Assembly (NCBI RefSeq): GCF_050624435.1
Contig: NC_134535.1
Span: 74,644,494 to 74,708,493 of the forward strand
Length of the DNA: 64,000 nt
Source: Tenrec ecaudatus
Lineage: Eukaryota > Chordata > Mammalia > Afrosoricida > Tenrecidae
Reading direction: 5' to 3'
Shown here: positions 17,912-29,720 of the stretch, piece after piece
How the letters are laid out: every line of letters starts with the position of its first letter
How positions within the stretch are numbered: the stretch's first letter is position 1
Program-made: the position numbers and the translations under genes
The notes under the pieces: generated by a model
The model's input: only the letters and a program-made list of their open reading frames with translations
The model's database searches: none
What the model was told of the DNA's origin: nothing

Positions 17912-18515
17912 AAAAAATCCATCAACATTATCCACCACATTGAGAAGAAAAGGACAAGGACCACATATAATATCAATAGATGCAGAAAAAGCATTCAATA
18001 ACCTTCAACACATTCCTAATTAAGACACCCAAGAAGATAAGACTGGAAGGAAACTACCTCTGTATAATTAAAGCTATATGTCAAAATCCAACAGCCAATG
18101 GCACAAACAGTGAAGTAAAGATGAAACATTCTCATTGAAAAAGGGAACCAGACAAGGATGCCCTTTATTCCCACTTCAAGTCAACATTGTCCAGGAGGTC
18201 CTAGCTAATATAAGGTGACAGAAGGATATCAAAGGTATGCATCTGGGGAAAGAAGAAGTGAAGTTACCATTATTTGCAGATGATATGATTTTATATATTG
18301 AGAAGCCCAAAGGCTTTACAATATGAATGTTGCAAGTGATACAGGAATATGGTAGAGTAGCAGGATACAAGGTCAGCAAACAGAAGTCAACAAGATTGCT
18401 GTTTATAACTGATAGGATTACAGAAAAGGAGATCAAGAAGGTAGTACCCTTCACTTTAGCCTATCATAAACTGAAATATCTAGGAGTATATCTAACCAAA
18501 AATGAATGGATTACC
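17912..18515 (+). repeat. L1 ORF2 fragment (reverse transcriptase catalytic part)
   Basis: This continues the ORF2 fragment interrupted at 16647. It contains the polymerase motif [13 protein letters not shown] at about 18260-18305, with frameshifts and stops around it. From about 18250 it is duplicated at 35988-36136 and 44180-44300. Confidence 0.85.
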
Positions 18516-19258
18516 TTCTTCCAATGAAAGGGATGGTGCTGTTGGCTGAAGTGATTTAATGGAGTCTAGGGGCTCAATGTCCCCATCTTCCTGATTGTCT
18601 GCACATATGTCTTCATCCCAAGTTTCAGGGTCCCATTTATTCCCAATCAGTGTCCTCATTTTAACATCAGTCACCATTCACTCCAATACACTACTGTGCT
18701 AATCTGGGTAGACTAGAGAAACAAACTCATAGATACATTTATATGTATATAGGAAAGAGGTTTATATACAAGAGGAATTGAATATTGAGAATACATCCTA
18801 GCCAAGTCTGATATTAACCCATGTGTCTGATACCAATCTATAAAGTCCTCTGCAGATTCATGAAGTGCATGCAATGATGCCACATGCAGGAAGATCACAG
18901 GCCAGTGGTGGGGAATCTTGTGTATCCAGTGGTGTTGTAAGTATCTAGGCGCTAGCAGGAGTCTCCATGTGGCTTCTCCAGTTCCCAGGGCATGGAGTCT
19001 ATCAGCATAGTACAATGTGTCTTGTCAGTAGAACATCTCTCAGGGAGTGAGCTGAGAGAGGAAGAGAGTGTCTCCTGCCTCCAAGGAGGAAAAACAGGAG
19101 TTCCCAGAATCCTCAGGAAAAGGCCATGTCCATCCCGAGGCCTGATTGGCTATGACCTGATTAACAGATTACTGCACCCCTTCACTCTTAATTCTCTCAA
19201 GTCCCAATTGACAACCAGATTATGTAACTACCACAAATACCCCTGCCACATATAATAA
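18516..19258 (-). repeat. insert in L1 with ERVL/MLT2-like LTR (about 18690-19255)
   Basis: 18516-18690 is not recognised. From about 18705 the GGGTAGACTAGAGAAACAAA start and later blocks resemble reversed MLT2-type LTRs. The same combination occurs at 44300-45035, showing shared ancestry rather than independent insertion. Confidence 0.5.
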
Positions 19259-20283
19259 AATTTAATCTTTCAATCATATTAAGATTTGTGCAGTCAGATC
19301 TAAGTGCATATATTTACAGGTTTAGTATTAAGGTAGCAGATGCTCATTAGGCCTCCACTCAAGTACTCCCTCAATGCAAGAATACTTTGTTTTATACTGA
19401 CGTTCCATGATGGTCACCTTCCCGACACAATCGCTGAAGATAAAGTGGGTGCATAAGCAAATGTGGTGAAGAAAGCTGATGAAGCCCAGCTAACAAAAGA
19501 TATCGTATCTAGGGTCTTAAAGGCTTGAAGGTAAGCAAGCAGCCATCTAGCTCAGAAGCAACAAAGCCCACATGGAAGAAGCACACCAGCCTGTGTGATC
19601 ATGAGGTGTTGAAGGGATGAGGGACCAGGCATCGAAGAACAAAAAAAATCAAATCATTGTGAAGGAGGGGGGAGTGCAGATTGGGAACCCAAGACCCATC
19701 TGTAGGCCACTGGACAGCCCCTTACAGAAGGGTCTCTGGGAGGAGACGAGCCAGTCAGGATGCAGTGTAGCAATGATGAAACATACAACTTTCTAGTTCT
19801 TAAATGCTTCCTTCCCACCACTATCATGATCCCAATTTTACCTTAGAAGTCTGGCTAGACCAGAGGATGTACACTGGTATAGATAAGAACTGGAAACCAG
19901 GAATGCAGGGCAGATGATCCCTTCCGGACCAGTGGTGAGAGTGGAGATACCAGGAGGGTAGAAGGAGGATGGGGTGGAAAGGGGAAACCAATGACAAGGA
20001 TCTACATATAACCTCCTGCCTGGTTGATGGAGAACAGAAAAGTGGGTGAAGGGAGATGTTGAACAGTGTAAGATATGACAAAATAATAATAATTTATAAA
20101 TTATGAAGGGTTCATGAGGGAGGGGAGAGTGAGGAGGGAGGTGGGAAAATAAGGAGCTGATACCAAGAGCTCAAGAAGTAAGGAAATATTGTGAGAATGA
20201 TGATGGCAACAAATGTGCTTGACACAATGGATGGATGGATGGATGGATTCTGATAAGAGTTGTATGAGCCCCCAATAAAATGA
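19259..20283 (+). repeat. L1 3' untranslated region with poly-A end
   Basis: It ends in GAGCCCCCAATAAAATG followed by an A/T-rich tail, so AATAAA gives the orientation. A (GGAT)n tract lies at 20229-20249. The paralogous copy is 45040-46050. 20290-20349 is a short reversed L1 piece, after which duplication block B starts. Confidence 0.82.
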
Positions 20284-20431
20284 TTTTTTTAAAAACAAAC
20301 AACTAGAGGAATCGTATGTGCTTCATCAATGCTATACTACACCCTGGCTGAGACTTAAAAAAAAAAAAAAGAGAAGTTTTTATTGTGAATTGGGTCAAAG
20401 TTATAGAGCAGATCATGTTTTACATTTGTGT

Positions 20432-20925
20432 TAGACAGGGTTCTCTAGAGAGATAAAACCAGATTGCTGATAAATTTATATATATATTTATTTATTTATA
20501 AAGATAGATATATAGCACAAGAAATGAATAGTTAAATTATAAACAAATATATAATACAAGAAATGAACAGTTAAGTTATAAACAGATTGATCTATAATAC
20601 AAGAAATGAACAGTTACATTATAAAGCAGTATACAAGGCTCAGTGGGACTCACTCCCATGAGACAGTTGTGAGACACTAGCAGTCCTTCAAGTCTTGAGG
20701 CCCACTGTAGTCCTCTGGAGAGAGAGAGAGAGCTAGGCAATCCCAGCACAGGCAGCAAACAGCAAGGCAGGTCACCAACTGTCAGCCAGGTCACCAACTG
20801 TCAGTCCTCAGCTCCAGAGATGTAAATTTAATTCGTGTGGTCCTAAAGGGACCTCAACGTACAGTGACACAGTCCACAGGCTAGGCCTCCCACCGGTAGT
20901 GTGCCCTTTAAATTGAGGCACAGAA
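20432..20925 (-). repeat. ERVL-like LTR fragment (block B)
   Basis: It begins GTTAGACAGGGTTCTCTAGA, similar to the other reversed MLT2-like pieces, and contains tandem degenerate units of about 40-50 bp (ACAAGAAATGAACAGTTA). Its duplicate is at 48834-49310. 20926-22860 has no gene: the long open frames there are paralogous non-coding sequence. Confidence 0.5.
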
Positions 20926-22861
20926 CAAGCAAGGCAGCTGCACTCTGGTCAGATGATTAAAGAACGAGAGACAAGAAAGACGAGGCTCACAAAGCCACTG
21001 ATCTCTCTGCCCTTCAATTAATCCCACTTGTGTTTGTTTATTGGCCAGGCTGGCACAATAAACTATCTCAACATTCAACAATTTGCACACATTTTGTTTC
21101 AACTCATCTGTGCAATCCCTTCAGTGTACTCTCAATTTTCCATTTCCTATTTCTATTTCTCCTTCTCTAATTTTTTGCACTTTGTCCTTGGGTAAATGCT
21201 ACCCCATGGATTCTAAATGACTCGTTGTTATCACCTGTGGGAAGCTCTTTTCCAGACCTGAAAGGTGACCAAAGGCCATGGTCTTATGGATGCTCCACCA
21301 GTCATTACCTGAGCAGCAAGTCTGGTCTCTCATGATTTTGAGTTTTGTTCCACATAAAATGAAAATGTCTTAAGATACTTTTCTCCATCCTTAATGATAT
21401 TCTTACACACACGCACACGCACATGAACACGGAGACCAACCAACTAAACAAGCAAGCAACAAAATGACTGTTTCATTTTATGCCCTCTTGTGAGACAGTG
21501 TTAGCGATGCGGCCTCACTGACAGATGTCCTTCCCAGAGGCTGTTTGAGAACTGTGGGCTGGCTGCATTTCTGCTTGCTGCTATGACCTCCACTTACAGC
21601 CCCTCCCCTTCTTTCCCAGGAGGGAGCCAGGGTGTGTGGTGGATCTGGGCAGTGCTGACGCCCAGTGGAGGCAGAGTCCACAGAGGGTGTAAGACCCAGG
21701 GAGGCTGCCTTCCACCCTTTCCTTTGCTGATCTCACCCTATCTGAACAGCATGGAGTCTGTGAGTGCCCGCTGGCAGCTCTCACCCCCTCCCACAGCCCT
21801 CATCTTTGGTTCCCGCAGGGCATGTGGTGTATGTCTCCTTCGTTTCTACATCCTCCACATCCCCCACCTGTGTCCAGACTTCCAGGGGGCTGCGTGCAGG
21901 GTAGTGCCAGAAACGGATTGGTACACTTCATGCTAACTCCCATCCGAAATCTCTCCCAAGTGGGTTTCCTATGCTTGGGCGTGTACAGAGGATGAGGGGC
22001 TCTGGGGAGCTGTCACCCTCAAGTAAAGTGGAGGTTCTGCTAGAAAGCTTCTGAAACTAGGTCATTACCTCATATTGGGAGTCAATATGGGGGAATCCCA
22101 AAGTTTTACTAAGAGTGAAAGGTTTGAGGACGCAGGATGACCAAAAATTAATTCAAAATCAGACACTTAATGGGTCCGAGATGTTTCTGGCAGTGTTTGC
22201 CCCTGTTGGAAAATGCTGGGATACAGGGAGTCTCCGGAGCCCTGCGCTCCTGCATCACGCGTCCTGCCACCAGGAGGCGCGCGCCTCCACTCTGTCCACT
22301 TGGGACTCAGGTGTGCAGCCAGTTTCCTCCCCTGGTGCTTGCTGCCTGGGTCTGAGTGCCCAGTGCCCAAGAGACTCCTGTGCAGCAGACTGAGGGCCAT
22401 GGCGTCTCGTCCCCTCCCCTCCGTGGCTCCCCAGTGAGGGGGTTCTCAGGTTAATCTCCGCCTTTTCCAGGTTCCACAGAGAGGACCCAGGCACACTCAA
22501 GGGAACCTCCTGCATTTGTTGAGGACCAGGCCACAGACAAGGGCAACCAGGAGAGTCAGAGATGAGACAAAAGCCCCCTTGGAGTTCCTTAGGCATTCCT
22601 GGACCAAAACAATTGTGGTTCTCGGGGAGGTGGGGAATCCAATTTGTTCCAAGTAAGTAAGATGACCCTTCCCTTAACAGGGTTGGGAAATCAAAATGTT
22701 TTGTCCCATTAGGAGTTCGTGTCCACCCTGGCCTGTTCAGTATTTCCACAACCCTACCTTCCTGCTACCGCCTTTTCCCTCTCATCCCTCTTGGATGCCC
22801 AAGGAGGAGGGTCCTAGCAGGTACTCCCAGAAGTGCACAAAGGGTGACTTCTGCAGCCCAG

Positions 22862-23057
22862 GTGGGTGGCCAAGCGGTTACCCAGTGGGATACTAACCAT
22901 AAGGCTAGTCGTTTGAAACCAACAGCTGCTCCTTGGGAGAAACATGAGGCATATCTACTCCCCTAAAGAGTTAGGCTCAGAAATCCATGGGGCTAGTTCT
23001 CCCCTTCCCTGTAGGGTCACTGTGAGTTGAAATGGACTCAGCAGCAATGAGTTTTTC
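22862..23057 (+). repeat. AfroSINE-like SINE (block B)
   Basis: The tRNA-like head (GTGGGTGGCCAAGCGGTTAC) is followed by TAGGGTCACTGTGAGTTGAA and an ATGAGTTTTT end. It is shared with block C at 51247-51445, so it predates the B/C duplication. 23058-24435 is duplicated non-coding DNA. Confidence 0.78.
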
Positions 23058-24464
23058 TCGTTGAGAGCCTTTGCTCTGCTGCTGCAACCCCCAACCTGGA
23101 GGTCAGTTTTCCAGGAGCAGTAGTTGGCTCTCTGCTGATCCTATTAACACCGGAAAGTGCATGTCTGTTCTGCCTGCCTATGAGCCTCTGTTTCCAGGAG
23201 AAAACTTGCCTTCACCAGGCCATGCATCTCCTCTTTTCCCTTATTCCTGGGTCAGAGCTCAGATGAGTATGTGCACTGGGGAGATGTCCAGGACACAGAA
23301 ACCGTGCCTTCTCCTGTCCCAGCCCCACTCTCCCAGCTCTCGGCTCCTCTTTGTTCCATCCTCTGTCCTGAAATGGAAGTGATCTTTGTAGGTTCCATCT
23401 TCAGACTCAGAGAGTCAACACTGTTGACTAGTCTTCTCTTTAGTTTTCTAGGGGGCAGCTCCCTATTCCTTTCCATAAGCCCCTTGGTCCCTTTTGATAG
23501 TTGGAGCTGGAGCTCCTCTCCGCCTAAGGGGGTTTAGGACACACTGTGCCCGTTGTCCTTGATGATCAGAGTCCTGGTGGCATCACTTAGAAAGTAAGGC
23601 TGCGGTGATGGTTTCTGCCTTTAGAGCGTCAGTGCTGAGGGGCCAGATTCTCTACCTGTGATTGGACAGGAGGAGCAATGGCCCGGGGGGCTCCAGATAA
23701 AGCATTTTTAATAGGGGGCAGGGTAAAATTCCCACAACAATAAGCGTAAGTTGTCCTATTCAACCTTCCTTGGCAACTCTCCTTACCAAGTGCTCTAGCG
23801 CCATTCTCTTTCTCCTCCCATGATTTTGGTTTGGGGTCAAGCACCCTCTTAGTGATGCCACACATCTTTCTGTGGAAAGAGGAGCTGCATTGTGATTCCC
23901 AAGGAAACCAGGCATGCAAAGTGGGCAGAGGAGACACATAGACAGGCCCAGATTCCAGTCTCTGCCTTAATGTGTGAATGATGCCAATAGAGAGCCAACT
24001 ACCAAACCTGGACACTTGTCCTCAACGACACCATCAGAAGGACATTCATGACCTCATGTGTTTTTACCCGCTTCCTTTTTTAAATTAGTACTTGAAAAAT
24101 CTGTATCACAAAACAATTCCCAAAACAGCAATTTTTGGATGCCCTCTACATTCTTTGGCCTTCTCTTTGAATCCCTGAGAGAGTGACAGTGACTTAATTT
24201 TCACAAGAGTAAAACTGTGTGGTAGATGAAGAAACCCTGGCTCAGAAGGAGAAATAATCTGCCCCAGGCCACACAGCTAGTAGACAATTGGTAGCAACGC
24301 TGAGATTTTAAACCTGGTGTTTCTGGACTCACACAGTATCCTCCCAGTAAAAAGTTCACTTCGGTCAGAGTCCAGAATCTGGGACTTGGTCAGCAAATAA
24401 AAGTGAATGCACACAGTTCTAAACCAAAGGGGCTCCAATGTATGTGACTGTCTGTCACATACAT

Positions 24465-24657
24465 TGAAACAATGCTCCTCTAATTGTCCTTGGTAACCGA
24501 CTGCATGGAACATGCCCTGACCGCCTGCTACCCCCGCACCCGCTACTCAGCTGGCTGGGATGCTAAGCTCTATTACCTTCTTCTGAGCTACCTGCCCACA
24601 GCCCTGGTGGACACCATGGTCCACTTGAACTCTCCAAGGCCTGCCAAGGCCATATGA
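24465..24657 (+). pseudogene. remnant last exon of SDR copy B
   Basis: This is the 3' part of exon 4 only. It matches copy C exon 4 from about 62753 to the TGA, but one base is lost (AATTGTCC for AATCTGTCC at about 24484), shifting the frame. Exons 1-3, all introns and the start of exon 4 are missing. Upstream, the flank matches the sequence about 370 bp in front of copy C exon 1, so roughly 9.9 kb (C coordinates about 52846-62752) was deleted. The junction carries a 13-bp inverted repeat (24436-24466). It cannot encode an enzyme. Confidence 0.92.
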
Positions 24658-25394
24658 AGACAGAACTGGGGTACGTGATGGAAGGGGTTGGGGTGCTGTG
24701 TGAGGGGGTTAGCTTAGGGGATAATAATAAGGTAGAGGGAGGAAGGGAGGCCTCAGTGTAGCATACTTAGGATACTCCCTTCTGACTCTTGACACATTTC
24801 TCAGGAATTTAGGATATTCCATGAAAAGAATCAAGATGGATGCCTTGAACATGGTAACCAATCTGATTTATTTCGTGGGTGGTCACACAACACTTCCGTA
24901 GTATAAGGAGGTTGCCTGTATATTGAATTGCCAGCGTGGTCCCAATGTAATCACAAGTGAAAGAGGACTCCCATCAGAGGGGTCAGAGTGAGGGAGTGAG
25001 AAGGTCCAATCTTTCGTCCCCACTGTTAAAGTGGACGAAAGGACCCCGAGCCAAAGAAAAAGTGCAGCCTGGAGAGGCTGAAAAAGTCATTCGAACCTGC
25101 AGAACAGAAAGCAGCCTTTCTGCCACCTTGATTTAAGCCATGTGAGACCCGTGTCAGACACGTGGCATGCAGAAGTCTAAGGTAATCCATTGCTGATTTT
25201 TAATTACGTCACCTGGGGTTTTTTGTGTGTTTTTTGTAGCAGCAACAGTAGATTTACAGAAAGATCAATGCAACCTCAGCAACTAAGGGGGAACTTGCTT
25301 CAGCAGTGAACACGGAGATCGTTTGTGGGGGACACACAAAAGACGAAGGTGTCAGACACTGATTGAATTAGGAAGCCCTGCATCTCTTTTACTG

Positions 25395-25740
25395 CACACA
25401 CATGCTAGGGCAATTTTTAATATATAAATATCATGCAGAATTACACAATTGCTACCACGATCAGTTTCCAACTATTCTTTTTTTCTGTGGACTCCTTGAA
25501 ATCATCTCCCTTTTGCTACCCCCAACACCGCTGTATCCCTCCCTCACCACCACCCCCGCCCCCGGGCGCCTTACTCTACTTGTTGTCCCTATAGGGTCAT
25601 CAATCCTGGGTGTCATATACCGAAAACACAGCTTCAAGCGGGTGACCTCCATTGACATAACACCTCTGAGATATACTCTAATATAAACAAGCAAACGCTA
25701 CAGAAAACAATACAATCAAAACACTGAAAATTCTGGAAAC
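25395..25740 (-). repeat. older L1 3'-end fragment (block B)
   Basis: Reversed blocks such as TCCCTATAGGGTCATCAATC resemble the L1-related piece at 29520-29720. It is shared with 63670-64000. Confidence 0.5.
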
Positions 25741-25769
25741 CAGATCAGGTCCAGCCCGCATCATAGGGG

Positions 25770-26110
25770 GATCTGGTCACAACGTTTTAACTATTCAGGT
25801 TTTGACCCATTTTAAAGTTATGCTAGTTTTAATGTTTTCTGCTTTCTTTTGATTGAAGTTTTTCTCTATTTTATTTTGTTACAGTCTTTAGCTGTTTCGC
25901 TTCTTTGATTTCTTGTTTTTTGAACACCTTCTGGTATAAGAAATTGAGGATGGATGAATCTACAGAGACAGTCACTGGATTAATGGTTTCTTGGGCACAC
26001 GCAAAAGAGAAAAAAGAAAGAAACTAAATCATTTACTTGGGTTTTTGCTGTACTGCTATTTTGATATCTATGAAGTAATTGACATTGGCAAAGTATGATG
26101 ACAAATGTTT
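25770..26110 (+). repeat. unclassified dispersed repeat
   Basis: T-rich sequence with GATTGAAGTTTTTCTCT and CTACAGAGACAGTCACTGGATTA has relatives at 47930-48300 and 56200-56560, and possibly 1320-1400. I do not know the family. Confidence 0.5.
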
Positions 26111-26130
26111 ATAACTTATATAAAAGTTTC

Positions 26131-26465
26131 ACACCAATACCAGGAGGGTGAAGGGAGGGTGGGGTGGAGAGGAGGAACCAATGACAAGGATCTAACCTCC
26201 TCCCTGGGGGGTGGACAACAGAAATGTGGGTGAAGGAAGACGTTGGACTGTGTAAGAAATGACAAAATAATAAATTTTTTTTAAAGTATCAAAGCTCTTG
26301 AGGGAGAAGGGAGCACCGAGGGAGGAAAAAATGAGCTGATATCAAGGGCTCAAGCAGAAAGCAAATGTTTTGAGAACGATTATGGCAACAAATTTACAAA
26401 TGTGTTTGACACAATGGATGGATTTTGATAAGAGTTGTATGAGCCCCCAATAAAATGATTAAAAA
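26131..26465 (+). repeat. 5'-truncated L1 3' end
   Basis: It ends GAGCCCCCAATAAAATGATT plus an A-rich tail. The flanks ATAAAAGTTTCAC (about 26118) and ATAAAAGTTCCAC (about 26466) look like a slightly decayed target duplication. Confidence 0.82.
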
Positions 26466-26609
26466 TAAAAGTTCCACCTATCCGTATTCACCATGTCCAG
26501 ATGCACAGAGAGAACTCCCCTGATGTGAACTGTCATTACTCTGCTAATTCACATAATAAAAACAACCCGGTGTCTCTGTCTAGTGCTGTGCTCAAAGAAA
26601 CAGACCATA

Positions 26610-26775
26610 GCGTTCCTGGTGGCATCGAGGGTTACACAGGTCAGCAGTCTGAAACCACCAGTCGTTCCTGGGGAGAAAGAGAAATCTGTCCCACAGGGGC
26701 AGTTCTACGCCACCCTCAGGAGCCACTATGAGTCAGGACCAACCGCGTGGCCGTGAGTTTGGAGGCTTTTTCAGT
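26610..26775 (+). repeat. AfroSINE-like SINE
   Basis: It runs from TCCTGGTGGCATCGAGG through the B-box-like GGTCAGCAGTCTGAAACC to GCCGTGAGTTTGG. Confidence 0.75.
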
Positions 26776-26989
26776 ATGGCTTTAAAAAACAAGTTTATGT
26801 CATCCCAACTCAGGAAGCTAAATGTCCAACTTCAGAGTGCCAGCTGCTCAGAGTGCCCAGGAATGATCTTCTCTCTGTGTTGACTCTGGGGGAAAGTTTC
26901 TGTCTTCTTTCAGGACCTATAGGCCCACCATTCCTTAGGTCTCTCCCTGTGTCTTGGGATCAATCTTCTCTGTGTCTGGGAACCTTCAC

Positions 26990-27545
26990 AGTGCATGGAA
27001 GGACCCCAGATCAATAGGACACGCTCTCTTCTGACTGCTTTTCTGATGGTAGTAGGCCCGCCGATCTCTGAGGTCTCCTTCATCACGTTGAGGACTAAGG
27101 TGCACCTGGCCCATGTCATGGTCTTTGCAATGGCCTCGTATGGATGTGAGAGTTGGGCAATAAGCAGTAAAGACCACAGAACACTTGATCGTTTGAATGC
27201 TAGTGTTAGCAAAGATTAGGGACCGAAAATGAATGGCTTGAAGAGCAATTAAATCTGTCTTGGAAAAAGTACAGCCAGAATGTTCATTAGAATCCAGGAT
27301 GGTAAGACTTTGTCTAGCATACTGTGGACTTGTTAGCAGGAGACATCTGTCCCTGGAAAGGGGCATCATGCTTGGTAGAGGGTCAGTGAAAAGGAGGAAG
27401 ACCCTCAGCAAGCTGGATCGGCACAGTGGCTGCAAGAGTGAGCTCAAACATAACCGTGGTAGCATGGTGCAGGAATGGCCGGTGTTCCCTTCTGCTGTCT
27501 TCAGGGTCACTGTGAGCCAGACCGCACTGGACTGCACCTAACAAT
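26990..27545 (+). repeat. RTE-type LINE fragment (C-terminal reverse-transcriptase region)
   Basis: The frame at 26995-27219 reads VMVFAMASYGCESWAI, the conserved YGCESW block of RTE/BovB ORF2. Sequence to 27545 continues with degraded ORF2 (CTGTCTTGGAAAAAGTACAGCCAGAATG). A related piece is at 60340-60700. 27546-28000 has no recognisable feature. Confidence 0.8.
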
Positions 27546-28009
27546 GAAAGGGGTTGTAGACCATAGACTCCCCTACATTTGGATCAGGGATCAGTGATGC
27601 AACACTTTTAATCTTCTTACTGGTTAACACATACCCCAATATGAAATTACATGGGGCATCACTGTGTAACAGCCATATTAACTCATTACCTAAATTCCAA
27701 TTCACTGAAAATCATAGTCCAACCAAGCTGACAATGGCCATGGAAGGTGGGAGAAGGGGAATGGGATAACAATTCAATCCATGAAATGGAACATGTTGAA
27801 ATTCAAATAGAAGTAATATAAACTTACCTGGATTTAAATAAAAATATATTTGTAAGATGGCATGGATGACAAATTATTAACTGTGTGATGTTTGAATAAG
27901 GCAGTGTTAAGTCAAGAATTAACCTCACTAAAAGAGAATTTTTGCCTTTTCCCTTGGCTGCTGTGAGGTGATCTCTGGGTCTCTGGAAGGACCTGCAAGA
28001 TAGGAATCT

Positions 28010-28195
28010 CTTGGCATGGGCTCGTGAAAATAAGCATGAGGTCAGCAGTTCAAAACCACCAACCGCTCCACAGGAGAAAGATGAGACTTTCTACTCCCAT
28101 AAACAGTCACAGTTTCAGATACCCACAGGTGCAGTTCCACCCTGATCTATAAGGTCGCTCTCAGTTGGAATCGACTGTATGGCAGTGAGTTTTAT
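28010..28195 (+). repeat. AfroSINE-like SINE
   Basis: It contains GAGGTCAGCAGTTCAAAACC (B box) and AAGGTCGCTCTCAGTTGGAA, ending GGCAGTGAGTTTT. Confidence 0.8.
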
Positions 28196-28675
28196 GTTCA
28201 CGATGACTTTGGCCACGTGACAGCTTAACACCATGGGGGCTTTGGGCCCCACACATCAGTTCTTGTTCCAGAGGGAACAGGAGACTGAAAGTATCACCTT
28301 CATCTTTAGGAGGCACAGAGGGAAAGGTCACTCATGTGAGCTGTGGCCTGAATGAACCCCAATAAACCTTAGGTTACCAAAGATGTGGCTGGGCTTCTCT
28401 GGTTGGCAATATTCCATGCAGATGGTCACACAGTCATACCATGAGATTAGTGCATCTTTACTGTCATGGAGAACACAGTGGGAGACATGTGTTTGGTATG
28501 TCTCCTGGGCTGCCTTTTGTCTTTCATTCCTTAGGTGATTTTAGACCGTGTCATATCTCTATTATAAAATGTTCCCATCGGTAAAATAGCATTCAGTGGG
28601 TTCTTTTAGTCCTTCTAGTAAATTATTGAACCTAAGGATGTTTGAAGAACCCCCTCACACTTAATGAGAAAAGTG

Positions 28676-28728
28676 GGATGTATGCATGGATTGTGGTATG
28701 AGTTGTATGAGCCCCCAATATAATGATT
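28676..28728 (+). repeat. very short L1 tail with target duplication
   Basis: Only about 55 bases of the L1 end (GAGTTGTATGAGCCCCCAAT) were inserted, flanked by AATGAGAAAAGTG and AATGTGAAAAGTG. Confidence 0.8.
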
Positions 28729-28815
28729 TTTTAATGTGAAAAGTGAGGGGGTGTTGGTGGATAACACTTCCCATAATGTTGCAGGTGACCCTAAACTATG
28801 TACCTAAATAAGATG

Positions 28816-29021
28816 ACCAGATGTCCCGCTTTTGGCGGGACAGGCCTGATTTTAGCAGTTTGTCCCATGTCCCGCGTTTACAAAAAGTCTCGATTTTGGA
28901 AAAGAATGCACGACAAGCTAGGGTATGCGGTTTTTGGCTGCCATGTGGCTATTTTGCCAGGATATGCGTTTTATCAATGGTGTCCCGCTGGTGTCCCGCT
29001 TTACCAGTGTTTAAATCTGGT
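28816..29021. mobile_element. possible non-autonomous DNA transposon with repeated TGTCCCGC
   Basis: This 206-bp stretch begins ACCAGAT and ends ATCTGGT, and has TGTCCCGCTTT-type motifs near both ends. No clear target duplication was found, so the class is open. 29022-29520 shows no gene. Confidence 0.4.
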
Positions 29022-29524
29022 GCTAAGAGTTGGAGATCTGGGTAGTGTTCTTGTCTCCTTGTCACAGCTGGGGCTCCTCTGCCCCGAGCAGTTGTTTTCA
29101 GCTTTGTCTTCTGGGGTAAGGCGGTGAAGTGAAATTATTTAGGCGGATCTTCTCTCCCTGGCCTCTGTAACAACCACTGAATGGCCCATGCAAGCAGGGT
29201 GTGCGAAACCCTGATGGAGGGGATTGGTCAGTGTTGCCACTGCGGTGGTTAATTACAACATGAGTCTCTGTAGAAGCAGAAGCACAATCCGACTTCCGGG
29301 GGAAAGAAGCGCCAGGACCGTGTTGCGCCCGGGGTCCCTGCTTGGAGAGGAGGCTTCCAAATGAGAAGAGCTGAGTGCCTTCGGGCACTTTCAGAATGGG
29401 GCTAATGGGCAGCATGGATGCCCTTCGTGCACCAATGAGTTACACTTTTTCTTGCTGTTCTGTTATTTCCCCCCAGACATCACACCATCCCACATCAAGC
29501 AGGATTGATGTGCTTGATACCAAA

Positions 29525-29720
29525 TAGCAACCAAAACCAAACATTTTCTTCCTTCTTGAACTCCTTGATATCTCCTCCTCCTTACACTTCCCCATCGTCC
29601 CCTTCCCCTCAAAAAACATGACGTATCCTAAGGATTGTCTCTATAGAGTTACCTATCCTGGGTTGCATACCAAAAAAAAATTTTTAATACATAACAAAGA
29701 TTTGAGAAGGGTACCAACAA
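29525..29720 (-). repeat. older L1 3'-end fragment
   Basis: The order CTTGAACTCCTTGATATC, CTATAGAGTTACCTATCCTG matches the reversed L1 end also seen at 25450-25620. 29720-30390 has no feature that I can name. Confidence 0.5.

Larger units (their letters stand above)
20350..25740 (+). repeat. segmental duplication block B (deleted copy of the SDR unit)
   Basis: 20350-24448 matches 48764-52848 and 24466-25720 matches 62753 to the window end, with only scattered substitutions. The missing middle contains exons 1-3. The left neighbour, 18250-20349, is also duplicated (35988-36136 plus 44180-46104), so the duplicated unit extends further left than the gene. Confidence 0.88.

Noticed and set aside
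20229-20249. Short tandem units suggesting a CRISPR-like array
   Set aside because: It is a 4-bp GGAT microsatellite in an L1 tail, without spacers, in a mammalian-type genome.
22255-22749. 164-codon minus-strand open frame
   Set aside because: The paralogous stretch in block C is broken by indels and stops and no protein motif is visible.
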